DNA of 64,000 bases from Bradysia coprophila (Eukaryota; Arthropoda; Insecta; Diptera; Sciaridae). The stretch spans positions 4,286,588-4,350,587 of the forward strand of contig NC_050738.1 in assembly GCF_014529535.1 (NCBI RefSeq), given 5' to 3'. Made by a program: the position numbers and the translations under genes. Within the stretch, counting starts at the first letter, position 1, and each line of letters begins with the position of its first letter. Below are positions 35,803 to 46,810 of this stretch, piece by piece. The notes beneath the pieces were generated by a model that was not told the DNA's origin, made no database searches, and was given only the letters and a program-made list of their open reading frames with translations.

Positions 35803-37480
35803 ATGGATAAGTTTGACGAGAGAGAACTGCTGAACTACGACACATATGACGATTATTTGGATTCATTTGTGCAAAGCGACGACATGTTTTATCTGAGAAA
35901 CAGTGAAATGGCTCGTATGGTCGCAGCGTTAGGATTAAGGTGAGAGCTACAAAAGTTTGCTGCAAAATCTTTTACTTCGTTAGCGTTAACATCGGTCAAA
36001 CGTTCTCTGCTTATTTTTGTCGTCGCTGTGGATGAGCATGAAACGAAGTTATGTCGCTAGCTTATGTAGTAATAATTTGGGAGGTCATTCCATAATGCTG
36101 TTCCATAGCCCGCTTTGTCTTCACGGTAAACGGTATAAAATGATAGTTTTAACTTAGGTTAAATTCAGACTAACTCCGTTTTGGCTCCTTTTTGCCTGAC
36201 AGATGTGTTTGAACAATAGAAAAGAGGAGAAAAAACAGAGTGACTGTGAATTCAGCCTTATCAGAGACAACAACGCACTACTCCGGAGACTCCAACGAAC
36301 TAATTCAGGAACTACGTTGGAGACTCATATTTCAACTTTTCCGTCTTGTTTTCCGTAGTAACCTGTCTGGTCTCAAGATAAATTTCAAGGTTATTTGGTG
36401 TAAAGGTAAGATGCGACCAAGTTGAGGTGCATATTGAAATGCCTGTGTCATCTGAAATGCACAATTGGTATATCTTCCATAGCAGACTTCGCTTAACCGG
36501 TTAATTTTATTCTAAAGATATTTACCGTACAACATTCCTAACTTCTCAGAATATCAAATAAAGTCGCGAGTTCTCAGTTCTCAGGGTCGTACTGGCTCAA
36601 ATAAAGGAAATTTTTGTAAAAGACAACCCTTCATTAACCTTCATTCATACAAAAATCAAAAAACGCCCTTCGGACATCGCTCGAATGCCTGTAGAGCCAG
36701 TCTGGGCCTGACAATTCTCCTTCTCGCTTGTGAGATTTTTAAACTATTTCTTAGTACAGTACAACAATCAATTTTCACAGATCATCGACTGAAGTTCTTA
36801 CCAAAAAGCAATTCTACCACAAAAGAGAAATCGTTCGAGAGTCATTGTTCCCACGCCGCAAGCCTCACATTTTGTTCAGCTCTCATTGTCGTTCAGAAGA
36901 TCCATTGCTGCTTGAATTGGCCGAACGAGAGCGCCCGAATCGAGTCGGAAAGATAACTGTTGGTGGTTCAGTGTGCACTTCAGTCGCAAAATGTCATAAA
37001 CTGTGTGTCCACTTTTCAGACCATCATTTCGATAAAAGGTCGCCAATCGAATGGGGACGAAATATCTGGCTTTATTGATTACGAAGAAAGTCTCAGGAAG
37101 ACCATATTGGAATTCGATGAAGATGCAACCGATTGGTATGAAATATTCAAGGAAAACAAACGAATTATGCCGACAATGAGTGATTTAGGGTTTGATGCTC
37201 AATCACAAATTAGGAAAAAGGTTCCCTAAAACTTTTTCAATCTTCCTCCGATAGATACTACAACTGGAGCTCGGGTTTTTCAGTTTTGAATGGCTCCAAA
37301 AACTTTAGGGCTATCGCTGATCCGAACCAAGGTTTGATTTTTGAAAGCAAAAACGATCGACGTCGCATTTCCACCGATCCATTGAAAAATCCTGGTCACA
37401 GCAGTACGAGAACGGTCGTTGAGAACAGCAATTACGATCACGTTATTTTGTTTGACCACGTCGTTAGGGCAAAACTATAG
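35803..37480 (+). CDS. CFAP299: CFAP299-like cilia/flagella protein, copy A
   Basis: Four exons: 35803-35939, 36781-36958, 37020-37189, 37255-37480. Lengths 137, 178, 170, 226 nt, phases 2, 0, 2; 236 residues, close to the vertebrate protein. Family landmarks: an N-terminal YDTYDDYLDSFV ... FYLRN block, a basic middle (KKQFYHKREIVRESLFPRRK), GDEISGFIDYEESL, YYNWSSGFSVLNGS, IADPNQGLIFESKNDRR, and the C-terminal STRTVV ... HVILFDHVVR. The family is linked to motile cilia and sperm flagella; in an insect a testis role is likely (inference). The 61-bp intron 36959-37019 has a weak donor (ACT|gttggt), chosen because the paralogue splices at the same place. Exon 3 ends GG|gtttga, also shared. Intron 1 carries a copy of the dispersed TTTTACTTCGT repeat. 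Confidence 0.88.
35958..36040 (+). repeat. Copy of the AAATCTTTTACTTCAT dispersed family in CFAP299-A intron 1
   Basis: Reads tgcaaaatcttttacttcgt, tagcgttaacatcggtcaaa, then tatttttgtcgtcgctgtgg. It keeps the block order of the other copies, starts 18 bp after the exon-1 donor, and is absent from the equivalent intron of copy B. Confidence 0.5.
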
Positions 37481-40291
37481 TTAGGGCATAGGGCATGCAT
37501 GTCACATGAAACTAAATTATCTACGAATTTCCGATTGACTGCTGCCGGTGAGTATTCTTGAGTGAATGAAGTTTAGTGCGACAATTGATTGTAATAACAA
37601 TAATTAACAAATAATAATTGATTTGATGGTCCGGTAGATATAGAAATTTGAAGTCTGGGATACTGATTTTCAATGCACTAATATGTTTGTTCGAAAAAAC
37701 GTATCGAAATAATCAGCATTGGGAGTGTTGCAGCAATAATATAATCATCAAAATTCAAGCGAGTCAAATTGCAATGCTCAATAGAATCGATCCGAATAGG
37801 AGGGGTAGGTTTCATTAAAAAATATTTCAATCTCCATTTTCTGCATTTTTATTGTCTGTCGTGCATTAACCTTTCATTATCGGCATTAAGTGTTCAATTC
37901 TATAGTAAAACAAAATTCGTGGACTTCGAATAAAATAGGTGCGTGGAATAATTCATGTGTACCTAAGCCTCGGATGGGGCTTCTGTGCATCCTCACGGTT
38001 ATCCATTTTTTTGTATTCATTAACTGAAGATGGAACTAAACTTCAGATAAAATTATTGTTAAGTATTAGTCTGATGCGAGCGGGGCACTGGCAGAGGAAA
38101 AGTTTTGTGCTTTCAGCGTCTCCACTGGGATATTTTAAGTTTTATGTTTACTGAATCATAAGGAAGGATTTTTTTGAAAAACAGACTACCGAAAGCGGAC
38201 GCATTTTCCAGTGGACTTTTTATATATCGCGCCTTGAAAGGTATTCAACAATATCCGCCAAAATCACCTACAAAAAAATTCCTCGGCGCTGAAGTGGCTA
38301 ATTGGAGGTGATCGAAAACCGAAAACATTGGAAAAGTGCATGTGCGTTTGGGGGGAAAAAGTCTTATTTCGTTTAAAATACTGAGCATATGAGGAGCTGA
38401 AAAAATGGATAAAAACTTGACTGTTTCGGTGAACTGTGAGCGGTACCTCTAGAGGCAACTAAAACATTAAAAAAAACTGTCTTCCCTGATTGCTACTGGT
38501 CTCAACTCTGCATTCTGCAATGACACCAAAATTGCATGGATGTACCTTCGGAGCGCAAATTTGTGACTCAGTTCCTCAAAAAATTCCGTGTACTTTCATG
38601 GTTTCGAAATCTTACGTAGTATCCTAGCAATGTTACGAGAACACTTTAGAATTTGAGAGAATACTACAAGTAGAGACTATTTCAGGCACAGTCATCTTGG
38701 AAAAAATGTGGTTGTTTTGCTTCAGATTTCTGCAGAACTTGATGATTTTGAATTCCGCGGAGAACATTTATAAAGATAAAATGTAAAGGATAACTCTGAA
38801 GCGAACAAATCGCAGATGAACAGATTCATCCAGATCTCCCTTTTTGTGAAAACACTAATGTTATCGATTTTATTGAGTTTACAGAAAAGCACGAAAAAAG
38901 TTTATTGTAACAATAGTCTTCAATTATTTAAAATTTTCTTAGCTCGCTCCGCTCGGGTTTGACATAATTAACTTGGTTTGACGAAAAGTTTTCCAACTAT
39001 TATTAGTAAAAGCGAATCGTTAAAAAAAGTTTCTCTCTCGCTTCGCTCGCTTTCTACCACATTCATTTCTGTCTTTCATATGAGTATATGAGTTACTATT
39101 GAAAATGAGAATATTTCATCAACTGACGGGATGAATCAGTTAATTTTTTCACTATTACAGAGTCGTGGCTTGTGACGCCAGATGTAGTTGCTACAAATTT
39201 GACTGAGGTGGAACAAATAAAAGCATATCAAAATTATCTTTCATGAAAGTTTTGTTGTACTCTAATTTTGTGTGGGAGAACACTAGGAAATTGCTAGGAG
39301 AACACTTGTAAGATTGTAATTATCCAATTTGACCGTCATCGGGGAATTGTAATTACCACAAAAGAAAAAGGTTTCTGCCATAGCACTCGATAGTGCTATG
39401 TTTCTGCACATTGTTTCATTTTTTGCTATGAAGCGTGAAACTAACTTTTTTCCTGGTTTCGGTAACTTTAGCGGCAAAGTTCTGTAAAATTACCAGAAAT
39501 TACCGGTGGTCTGAAGGCAAAAAATTTCCTTTATATTTATTTATTCCTTGCCCCAAGCGAAAATTGATTCTTACATATCAATTTGGCCCCTGCGAAAATG
39601 GTCGATTACATGAGGGATATTTGTGTGACACTACCGTCAAGGAATCTCTATTTTTGCGGGGTGCACAGTCATTCACGTAAAACGAGTTTTCGCGGGGTGC
39701 AGCCAGATGAAGGAGAATGCATCATCTGAAATATTTAATGCCTTCCAACAGAAAAAAAGAAAATAATCATTGATGTTTTGTGTTTTTGAACACAAATTTT
39801 CCAGTGGCGTGAGTTGAATGTCGCAAAAGCATTTGAATTATTTCGAAAAGAAAATCACAAAACTGAAAGTGTCAGCCATTTTTTGCTCCAGCAATAAATT
39901 CAATGTTTGTAATGAACACATGGCAAACACTTTTAGTTGCGTATTTTTCACTTATATTCGAGAACACTAAACACTTTGCTTATGTTAGACATTATTCACT
40001 TCACTTCACTGCAAAATTTTTGTTCTAAATAACGAAAACAACAAAATTAATGCATTATCCTGAAACGGAAAAACAATTCAGTGACAAGCCGACTGTTGTG
40101 ACCGTTGTGACGTGTATTGAGATTACTGCTGTAACAATACCAACATTAGTGTTGTTTTCGGGATTTTTTTCTTCGTAGACGTGTGAGCCAATTTCGGAGG
40201 GTTCGGCGGTATACTAGATTCGTTGTTACTGCGTTAAGGAATTGATATGTAAGAATCAATTTTCGCTTGGATAAGCAATAAAATAGAATAT
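37481..40291. other. Intergenic stretch without a supported gene
   Basis: No coding sequence recognised. A segment at 39558-39585 (gaaaattgattcttacatat) reappears inverted at about 40238-40266 just outside the 40.3-kb foldback. Otherwise simple AT-rich sequence. Confidence 0.45.
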
Positions 40292-40505
40292 AGTGCAAGC
40301 TGCTGCCATGATTCATTACTTGGGGAAACAATTTTGAAACTCGCAACTCACGCGTGTGTGTTTAAGCGCCAAGGTTTGAAAACTGTTATTTTGACAAGGG
40401 TAGAGTTTGCATATCCGAGCCGAAGGCGACACTTGCGACACTTGTGAGTTGCTCGTATCTCAAAATTGTTCCACCATGTAATGAATCATTTTCGCAGCAT
40501 GCACT
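40292..40505. mobile_element. ~214-bp foldback centred on GAGCCGAAGGCG
   Basis: The arms agtgcaagctgctgccatga, ttcattact... and ...atgaatcattttcgcagcat, gcact are complementary. Inner arms aaactcgcaactcac and gtgagttgctcgtat also pair. The apex contains ccgagccgaaggcgac, as in the two 21-kb foldbacks. Confidence 0.6.
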
Positions 40506-40656
40506 GTAGCCTACTATTCATACTTTTTATGCTCGATCGCCTAGCATATACGAGATGCTTTGAGTTGTATGGCTTCGTATTGCAGTCTTAGTTTTCAGGC
40601 ATTGACAAAGTTATTCAAACAATGTTCAAATTAGTGTAACATTTTAGCCTAGAAAA

Positions 40657-42034
40657 CAGTGGCGGATTAACGTTTCTAGCGCCCCTGGCAAATAAAAATC
40701 TAGCGCCAATTTTGTTTTGTTTTCGGGTGCTGTTTATAAAATTCCTGTTTTGTTAGACATTTTTGTCGCAAGAGTGAGAGGAGGTAGTACGGACAAGCGT
40801 TACTGAATCTTCACTGATGATAACAAGAAAAAAGAAAAGTCCATCATAAATACCGATTTATTTTTGTCTCACTGTACCGTTTAATCAGAATTGTTGTCGA
40901 AACCGTGGTTCGAATTATCGTAGTAAAATATGTTTGGAGCAAGTCGGAAAATCAACATTGTGTAAACAACAAAAAAGAGACTTATTTAGTTACTATTAAT
41001 CAATCTTAAATTTAAAAAAAAAAATGAGTTTCAAGCTTCTCAAAAGTATTGATTTTTCAACTTGCTTCAAAAAACTCTAATTTTACCAAATTTCGGGTCA
41101 CTGTAAAGATTTTAAATCGAACAAAGTTAAATTTTTTTCCTGATTCACAAGACAATGTAAGGTCACATGTTTTTTACAGCTCACTTTGAATTTCACAATG
41201 ATCATGCAAAACGAAATTCAGAAAGCTTTGCGAGTTTCGTAAACCGTTGACACAAATTTTTAAACTTTTTTCATACCTTTATCGGACTCGTAATAGTTTA
41301 AAGTATTTTTTAAATTTCGAGCGCGGAAAAAAAATCGAAATTCGCTTTTTGGTGACCTTCAATACAAAATCTACTTTCAAAAACTCGTAAATTTCCACCT
41401 GAATTTGCAGGGCAAGCTTAGCTTATATTACCTCAAAATAAAAATCTGATGGGTGGTAATAACACTCCTAATAAAGTGTTGTTACAAAATATTAGGGTAT
41501 GTGTTCATGATAAAAAAATCGAGGCTTTTGTTGAAATTTTTTTGTATTTTTATGTTTTAGTCAAAACACCTTTGAAGTGAATTTTTTTGGGCTCAAGTTT
41601 TGCGCAGGGCTTTTTAGAACCCTACGTCGTCAATATTACTTCTACCGTAATTTGCATAAGAAACTTAGTGCGAAAAAGATGCAAGATTTTGCGAGAGAAT
41701 TTCATATATTTTCTCTCTCAAAATCTTGCATCTCTTTCGCACTAAGTTTCTTATGCAAATTACGGCAGACTTGAGAGTATAGGAATACGAAATATACAAC
41801 ATAAAATTGAGACTTGGAAATATTTGTAAAAATTTAGGTGACATACTGGCGGTAAAAAGTTTAAATGTCATTGGAAGAATGGACAAAATATTAAAATATT
41901 GACAACGAAATCATTCTAGAGCGATCTAAATTTGGCGCGATATTTTCGATTTAGCACATAATTTTTTCCAGCGCCCCTATTTTTCCAGCGCCCAGGACAA
42001 AGTCCCGAATTGCCCATGGGATAAGCCGCCACTG
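40657..42034. mobile_element. hAT-like non-autonomous transposon, 1,378 bp
   Basis: Termini CAGTGGCGGATTAACG and TAAGCCGCCACTG form short inverted repeats typical of hAT elements. They are flanked by a perfect 8-bp direct repeat ctagaaaa (40649-40656 and 42035-42042), the hAT target-site length. Just inside each end lie repeats of agcgcccctggcaa / tttccagcgcccctat. No transposase frame survives. It includes a 129-bp internal hairpin (41641-41769). Confidence 0.9.
41641..41769. repeat. Near-perfect internal hairpin of the hAT-like element
   Basis: The left arm tctaccgtaatttgcataag, aaacttagtgcgaaaaagat, gcaagattttg is returned almost exactly on the right (caaaatcttgcatctctttc, gcactaagtttcttatgcaa, attacggcaga), around a short AT loop. 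Confidence 0.8.
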
Positions 42035-42565
42035 CTAGAAAATGTCTCAGAAACTCTCATGGAGAACATTATGTACTTATAAACAAAACTAAATTAAGTC
42101 GTAAACGCTCATAAAGTTTAAAGTTTACGATTCAATAACACTAACATTTTTGTTTCGAATTATTTTTTTTTAAACGAAACATCTGTGCGCACCCGAGTAA
42201 AAACAGTCGCAGCATACTGATGAGACTGATCATAATTAGTTAGTCTATTTTTGGGAAAACGTTTTCCAATATTTTCATAAATGGTTTTAAAATTATTTTC
42301 TGGAAAATTGGAAAATGTGGGAAAATATCTAACAAAAAATGTCTTGCTTTTTCTTGTATGTCATAAGCTATACCGAAATTCCCAGCATAATGGCGATATT
42401 CTGTTTTATCATTGAAGCGAAAACCACATAAAACACGTAGGGGACAAATTTTACTAACAGTTACAGTTCAATAGTGGCTCATAACAACCGCGACGAAAAT
42501 TTGAAAAGTTTAGAGGGCCAGATAAATCGGCAACGGTAGTCTCTGTTTCAGTTATTCATACCAAT

Positions 42566-42915
42566 CAGAGCCTATTTTTGAAAATTTCCAAAAACTGCGA
42601 ACGTCCAAAAACCAAATTTTTCGACCATTTCGAACGGTTTTGGCAACTCCTGAACTCAGCCTTTCGGTTTAGCTGACTCTCAACATTTTGTTTGATTCTT
42701 GAAAATATCAGCTTTCAAATGAAGTCGAGCATGATTAATTTGAAAGATGATAGCGTCAGTTATCAAACAAAATCATTGTGAGCCGGCTAAAACACAAGGC
42801 TGAGCTCATTAGTTGCCAAAACCGTTTGAAATTATGTAAAAATTCAGTTTTTGAACGTTCGCAATTTTTGGAAATTTTTGGCAATTTTGGAAAAAATTTC
42901 CAAAAATAGACCCTG
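42566..42915. mobile_element. 350-bp hAT-type foldback MITE
   Basis: Starts CAGAGCCTATTTTTGAAAAT and ends with the complement (atttccaaaaatagaccctg). The arms continue inward for much of the element (gcgaacgtccaaaaac; aaccgtttgaaat; ctgagctcattag). The flanks ataccaat (42558-42565) and ataccaat (42916-42923) are a perfect 8-bp duplication. No ORF. Confidence 0.88.
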
Positions 42916-43551
42916 ATACCAATTCTTAAAATCTTAGTACAATCAATTCTTTGATCGAGATAAACAGTTTTGCACGGGAGGGATAGATGCGAGATTATCG
43001 TTCTAGGCGGTTGAAATACTTTACAACCCTAGGGAAAATTCTTGAAATGACTTTAACCAGAGGACTAAGTTATTTAGTAAAAATTTGATTTTTTTTTTCA
43101 TGTATGACATATGCCTAATTTGTATTGTATGATTTAACTCATGCAACAAAAACAAGATATAACTTTATGAAAGAAATGCAGTTCCTACTGTGATTTCATC
43201 AGTTTACAAATATTTTCTATGTTCATGCTAGAAGCCGAAGGACTCTGACTAGGTGTAGTTTTATGTCAGTGTTAATCGTTACGAATATACAGTCATTTGC
43301 ACTCGGGATACGAATAGCTTCGATCTTATAATAAGAGCATTCTTCACTCCATTGATAAATAAGTACTTAATAAAAGGAAATAAGAAATAAAAATCGATAA
43401 GATTTACGAACATATCGCGGAATGTTCGAGAATGCATAAAGATTAAAACTAAATAAGAAATGCGAAACTGATTACGACGCACAAATCTATTCGAGATGGT
43501 TCGAGAATCCATGACTAACATAATAATTCGGGCTATTCGTCGACGTCTTGT

Positions 43552-43587
43552 TTAATATAACAGCACTATACACTATCGTCGTCAGTT
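43552..43587 (+). promoter_or_regulatory. Candidate core promoter of the OAS-like gene
   Basis: A TATA-like ttaatataac at about 43552-43560 is followed some 30 bp later by TCAGTT (43582-43587), the arthropod initiator pattern. The predicted start codon is about 30 bp further on. Spacing is normal for a TATA/Inr promoter. Confidence 0.4.
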
Positions 43588-43616
43588 AAATTATAACATC
43601 CACAGTGTTCGCAACA

Positions 43617-44725
43617 ATGACATCATCCCAACAAAATAATAATTTCAAGCAGAAAGTGTTTTGTATGAACAACAATCCGCCCATAGAGGTTAGTGGGTTG
43701 GATCACTCGCTGATGAAATTTTCGTCAAAAATAAAACCTGATGAGGCTACTATTAAAACGCATCGTGGCTACGCGCAAAGAGTAAAGAATATTTCTTTTA
43801 CAAATTCCTAAAGGAATTTTCAAAATATTTTTCATTTCAACAGATTGTTGAGGTCTTGAAAACCAACAGCAGTTACGACATCGACAGATTTATGTTCGCT
43901 GGAAGTTTTGGCAAGCGGACAAATGTTTTACAATCCGATGCCGATTGTGTTTTTTTCATTAATAACGAAAACCCACCTTACGACAAAGTAATTACAGAAT
44001 TTTACGCGATTTGTAACAGACCGGAAGTGAAAAATTCGTTCAATTCCTACGTTGTCGAGATGAAGCGAAATTCAATCAACTTCAAAATCAACGGCCTTGA
44101 AATGGATGTGGTTATAGCCACCAACTTCGTAAACCACTTGAAGAAAGGCCAATCCTTGGCTCATGTTCAGCAAAAAGAAGTCTTGCAGCTGATCAAATTG
44201 AATCCAACCGAAAACTGTTACAAGTACAGCACTTCGTTAGCTGAGGCGACTGTTTATTTTATGAAAACTCGAGTTAGTTTCGCTAACGAAATGGCCCGCA
44301 TTGCCAAATATTGGTTTAAATCTCTCGGAGATGAGTTTAAGAATATTTCTGGAGCAAGCACTTTCATCGAATTGGTTGCAGTGTATGCTGCAAGGAAAGG
44401 ACGCCATGGCAACAGGAAATTCAATCCTTACTTGAAGTCGTTTATTCGATTCCTGGATAATCTGATGAATTTCGAACGACTCAATGTGTCGTTTAACAGA
44501 TGTAACGCCATGTTCAAGGAACATCCACCCGGCGACAGTAAAGTGCCCCGTGTCATCGATCCGGTTGATCCATATAATAATTTCGCGAGTTACTGGCATG
44601 GAAGTACTAGCGAAATAGAAACTCTTAAAAATCACGCTGCTTCGACAATGGATCGATTGCATGATTTAGTGTTGAATTCACGGTGTGACAATGGAAGTGA
44701 TGTGGTTGAAACTTTGTTTAATTAA
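43617..44725 (+). CDS. OAS/cGAS-like nucleotidyltransferase (candidate cGLR)
   Basis: Two exons, 43617-43781 and 43844-44725, joined in phase 0 (AGA|gtaaag; tttcaacag|ATT), 348 residues. Residues ~74-93 carry the nucleotidyltransferase signature AGSFGKRTNVLQSDADCVFF, with Gly-Ser and the two acids Asp87 and Asp89. The third acid is Asp143 in GLEMDVVIA. All three catalytic carboxylates are therefore kept. The C-terminal helical part has PRVIDPVDPYNNFASYW at ~290-306, the OAS1-C hallmark. There is no zinc-ribbon insertion as in vertebrate cGAS. Known relatives make 2'-5' oligoadenylates or cyclic dinucleotides after binding nucleic acid, and insect cGLRs signal through STING. The ligand and product here are unknown. 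ATG 43617 is preferred as the first in-frame AUG. Confidence 0.88.
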
Positions 44726-45451
44726 TTGTCGTCGTCGGACGATAAAAGGGCCGATTATGTCGGCTATGGTGTTGAAATAAGAATGAAGTCAGGATACTTA
44801 ATTCTACGGTCTTAGGCAATCCTAGGCTATAGCAGGCTGCCAAAAGGGGAATAAATGCAAAATAATTGGTTTTGCTATTGCTTCCCAAGTCCTACTCCAA
44901 CGTCCACGTCGTGGCTTGGCTGGAAATGCGACCAAACTACCAGTGATGCAACACAATTCATTTGGCTCGCAGCTAACTGGAGGGGGCGAAACTTTTCGGT
45001 CGAATATTCGATGCAGGTAAATTCGTAAAAATGCTCTTTTTCTAAAGGTAACGAGCAAGGTAACAAGCTAACAATGTTTCCAGAATTTTCGCATGATTTT
45101 TATCTGGGATGACCGTTGGATATCGTCATTTTAAATATTTTCAAGCACTCGACCGTTATTTTCAAAAAATTGGTACCAACTGAACGAAAATATTGGTAAT
45201 TTGAATTATTTTTAACGCTCAACTAAAAGCTAATTAAGTTCGATTATTAGCATCCGATTTAAATTGGTGTGACCAGTGACCTACATATTTATGGTGGTTG
45301 ACCGAAATTTGAGCGAATGTGATATATTCATTACACAAAGCATTCATCTACAACTTGGTATGCAACTGTATCGTTTAGCATGATGCTTTTAATTGTAATA
45401 GTCAACGATTTAAGACCGAGTGAATTCAGTTTTAAAAGTGAGACTCAGTGA

Positions 45452-45622
45452 CAGGGCCTGATATTTGTAAACATTTTTGTGAAACTTTGTCAAACTTTGT
45501 GAAACTTTGACAATTTTGTGAAACTTTGACAATTTTGTGAAACTTTGACAATTTTGTGAAACTTTGACAATTTTGTGAAACTTTGACAATTTTGTGAAAC
45601 ATTTGACGAATATTAGACCCTG
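45452..45622. mobile_element. 171-bp hAT-type MITE with 19-bp tandem repeats
   Basis: Begins CAGGGCCTGATATT and ends AATATTAGACCCTG. Flanked by perfect 8-bp duplications ctcagtga (45444-45451 and 45623-45630). The interior from ~45480 to 45600 consists of about five head-to-tail 19-bp units of the type aactttgacaattttgtga. The ends resemble those of the 42.6-kb MITE, so the two are probably one family. Confidence 0.9.
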
Positions 45623-46639
45623 CTCAGTGACGCCAATTCGAAATTTTCTTTGAACGTTTTAAGTTTACATTCAGTTCAGAATCAATGTGCAAACTGATAA
45701 ATTTGAATAAATTTTCAATCGAAATTTGTGAAGCTAAAACATTTTGTCGTTTGTGAAAGATTAAAGGGTTGTATACCCTAGAGGGCTCTCGGACTCCACT
45801 ACTCCAGTCTACAGGTTTCCCCTCTAACATTGATTGAATTTCACAGATTTGAAGATTTGCAGATAAAAATGGCAGATCTTCTTTCAGCAGAACTTATATT
45901 AGTCGAAACGTATACTTTGGTGACCCAATTACGACCGGTATGATAAAGTTCGGAGTGTAGTTAAATTAAAATTATAATTCAAAAGGCAAAGTTTGAAAAG
46001 AATTCCTTTAGTCATACAAACCACCATACCACTTCAAACAAATTAAATCGGTAGAAATGCAATCACAGTTTTCAAATACACTGAAATGAAATGTCTCGTC
46101 TTGGGCGTAAAAAGTGAGAAAAGAAATTACTTTTGATAACAGGAAAAAAACCACCTTTAGTTGCGGTACAATGAAACAAATTACACCTTTGAACGCAAAG
46201 CGAGGTATAAATATAGAAGAGAAAAGTGCTTGACTGTGCCCCTGAGCCGAGATATTGTAAAGTTATAATCTACGACACCTCATCTAAAATGTAGCGAAAT
46301 ACTTTTTCGTTTCACGCAATTTGTTTTGTTAGTCTGATGTAAACCATTGGTATAAATACAGATTCTTTTAGTAGAGGGGAAATTGGCTTCAAAGAATATT
46401 CAAGTAGAACACAAACAAAATATAAACTCGAAGAGACCTGAATGGGTTTTTCTTGACAATCGTTTACGCGACGATATTTATGAAAATTGGTTAGGTAGAT
46501 CTAGGAGATATCATAACATCAAAGTGTTGCTTCAGAACATGTTTGGCTGATCTCACTTTAATTGAGTTTTGTGTTTAGTTATTCAGAAGAGTTCGTTTGT
46601 AACAGTCCGAGAAAAACGGTAATTTCATATTTTTACGTG

Positions 46640-46810
46640 CGTCAAAAACCGTACTTTCGACGCCTGACGTGTGAATTTTGTTGATCCGAGGTGTGGCCGA
46701 GATTATTAAACACACAAAAACGAGACTTTTTGTCTTTTTTTCCCGAGTTATGGAATGGATTTTACATGCTGAGGGCGTCGCATGTAGCATGTAAAATACT
46801 ATTTCATGCT
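46640..46810. repeat. Inverted relative of the 19.4-kb foldback repeat
   Basis: Contains gtgtgaattttgttgatccg, aggtgtggccgag, cccgagttatggaatggatt and ttacatgctgagggcgtcg. These match, on the opposite strand, the blocks at 19393-19580. No ORF. Confidence 0.55.

Noticed and set aside
36959..37079. Read-through frame of CFAP299-A exon 2 into the 61-bp intron
   Set aside because: The frame stays open for 40 codons, but the conserved EISGFIDY block lies in another frame and the paralogue splices here, so the intron is real.
45869..45937. Possible 23-codon coding exon (MADLLSAELILVETYTLVTQ...) between ttgcag and CCG|gtatga
   Set aside because: Good splice-like edges, but no partner exon was found on either side; too short to call.
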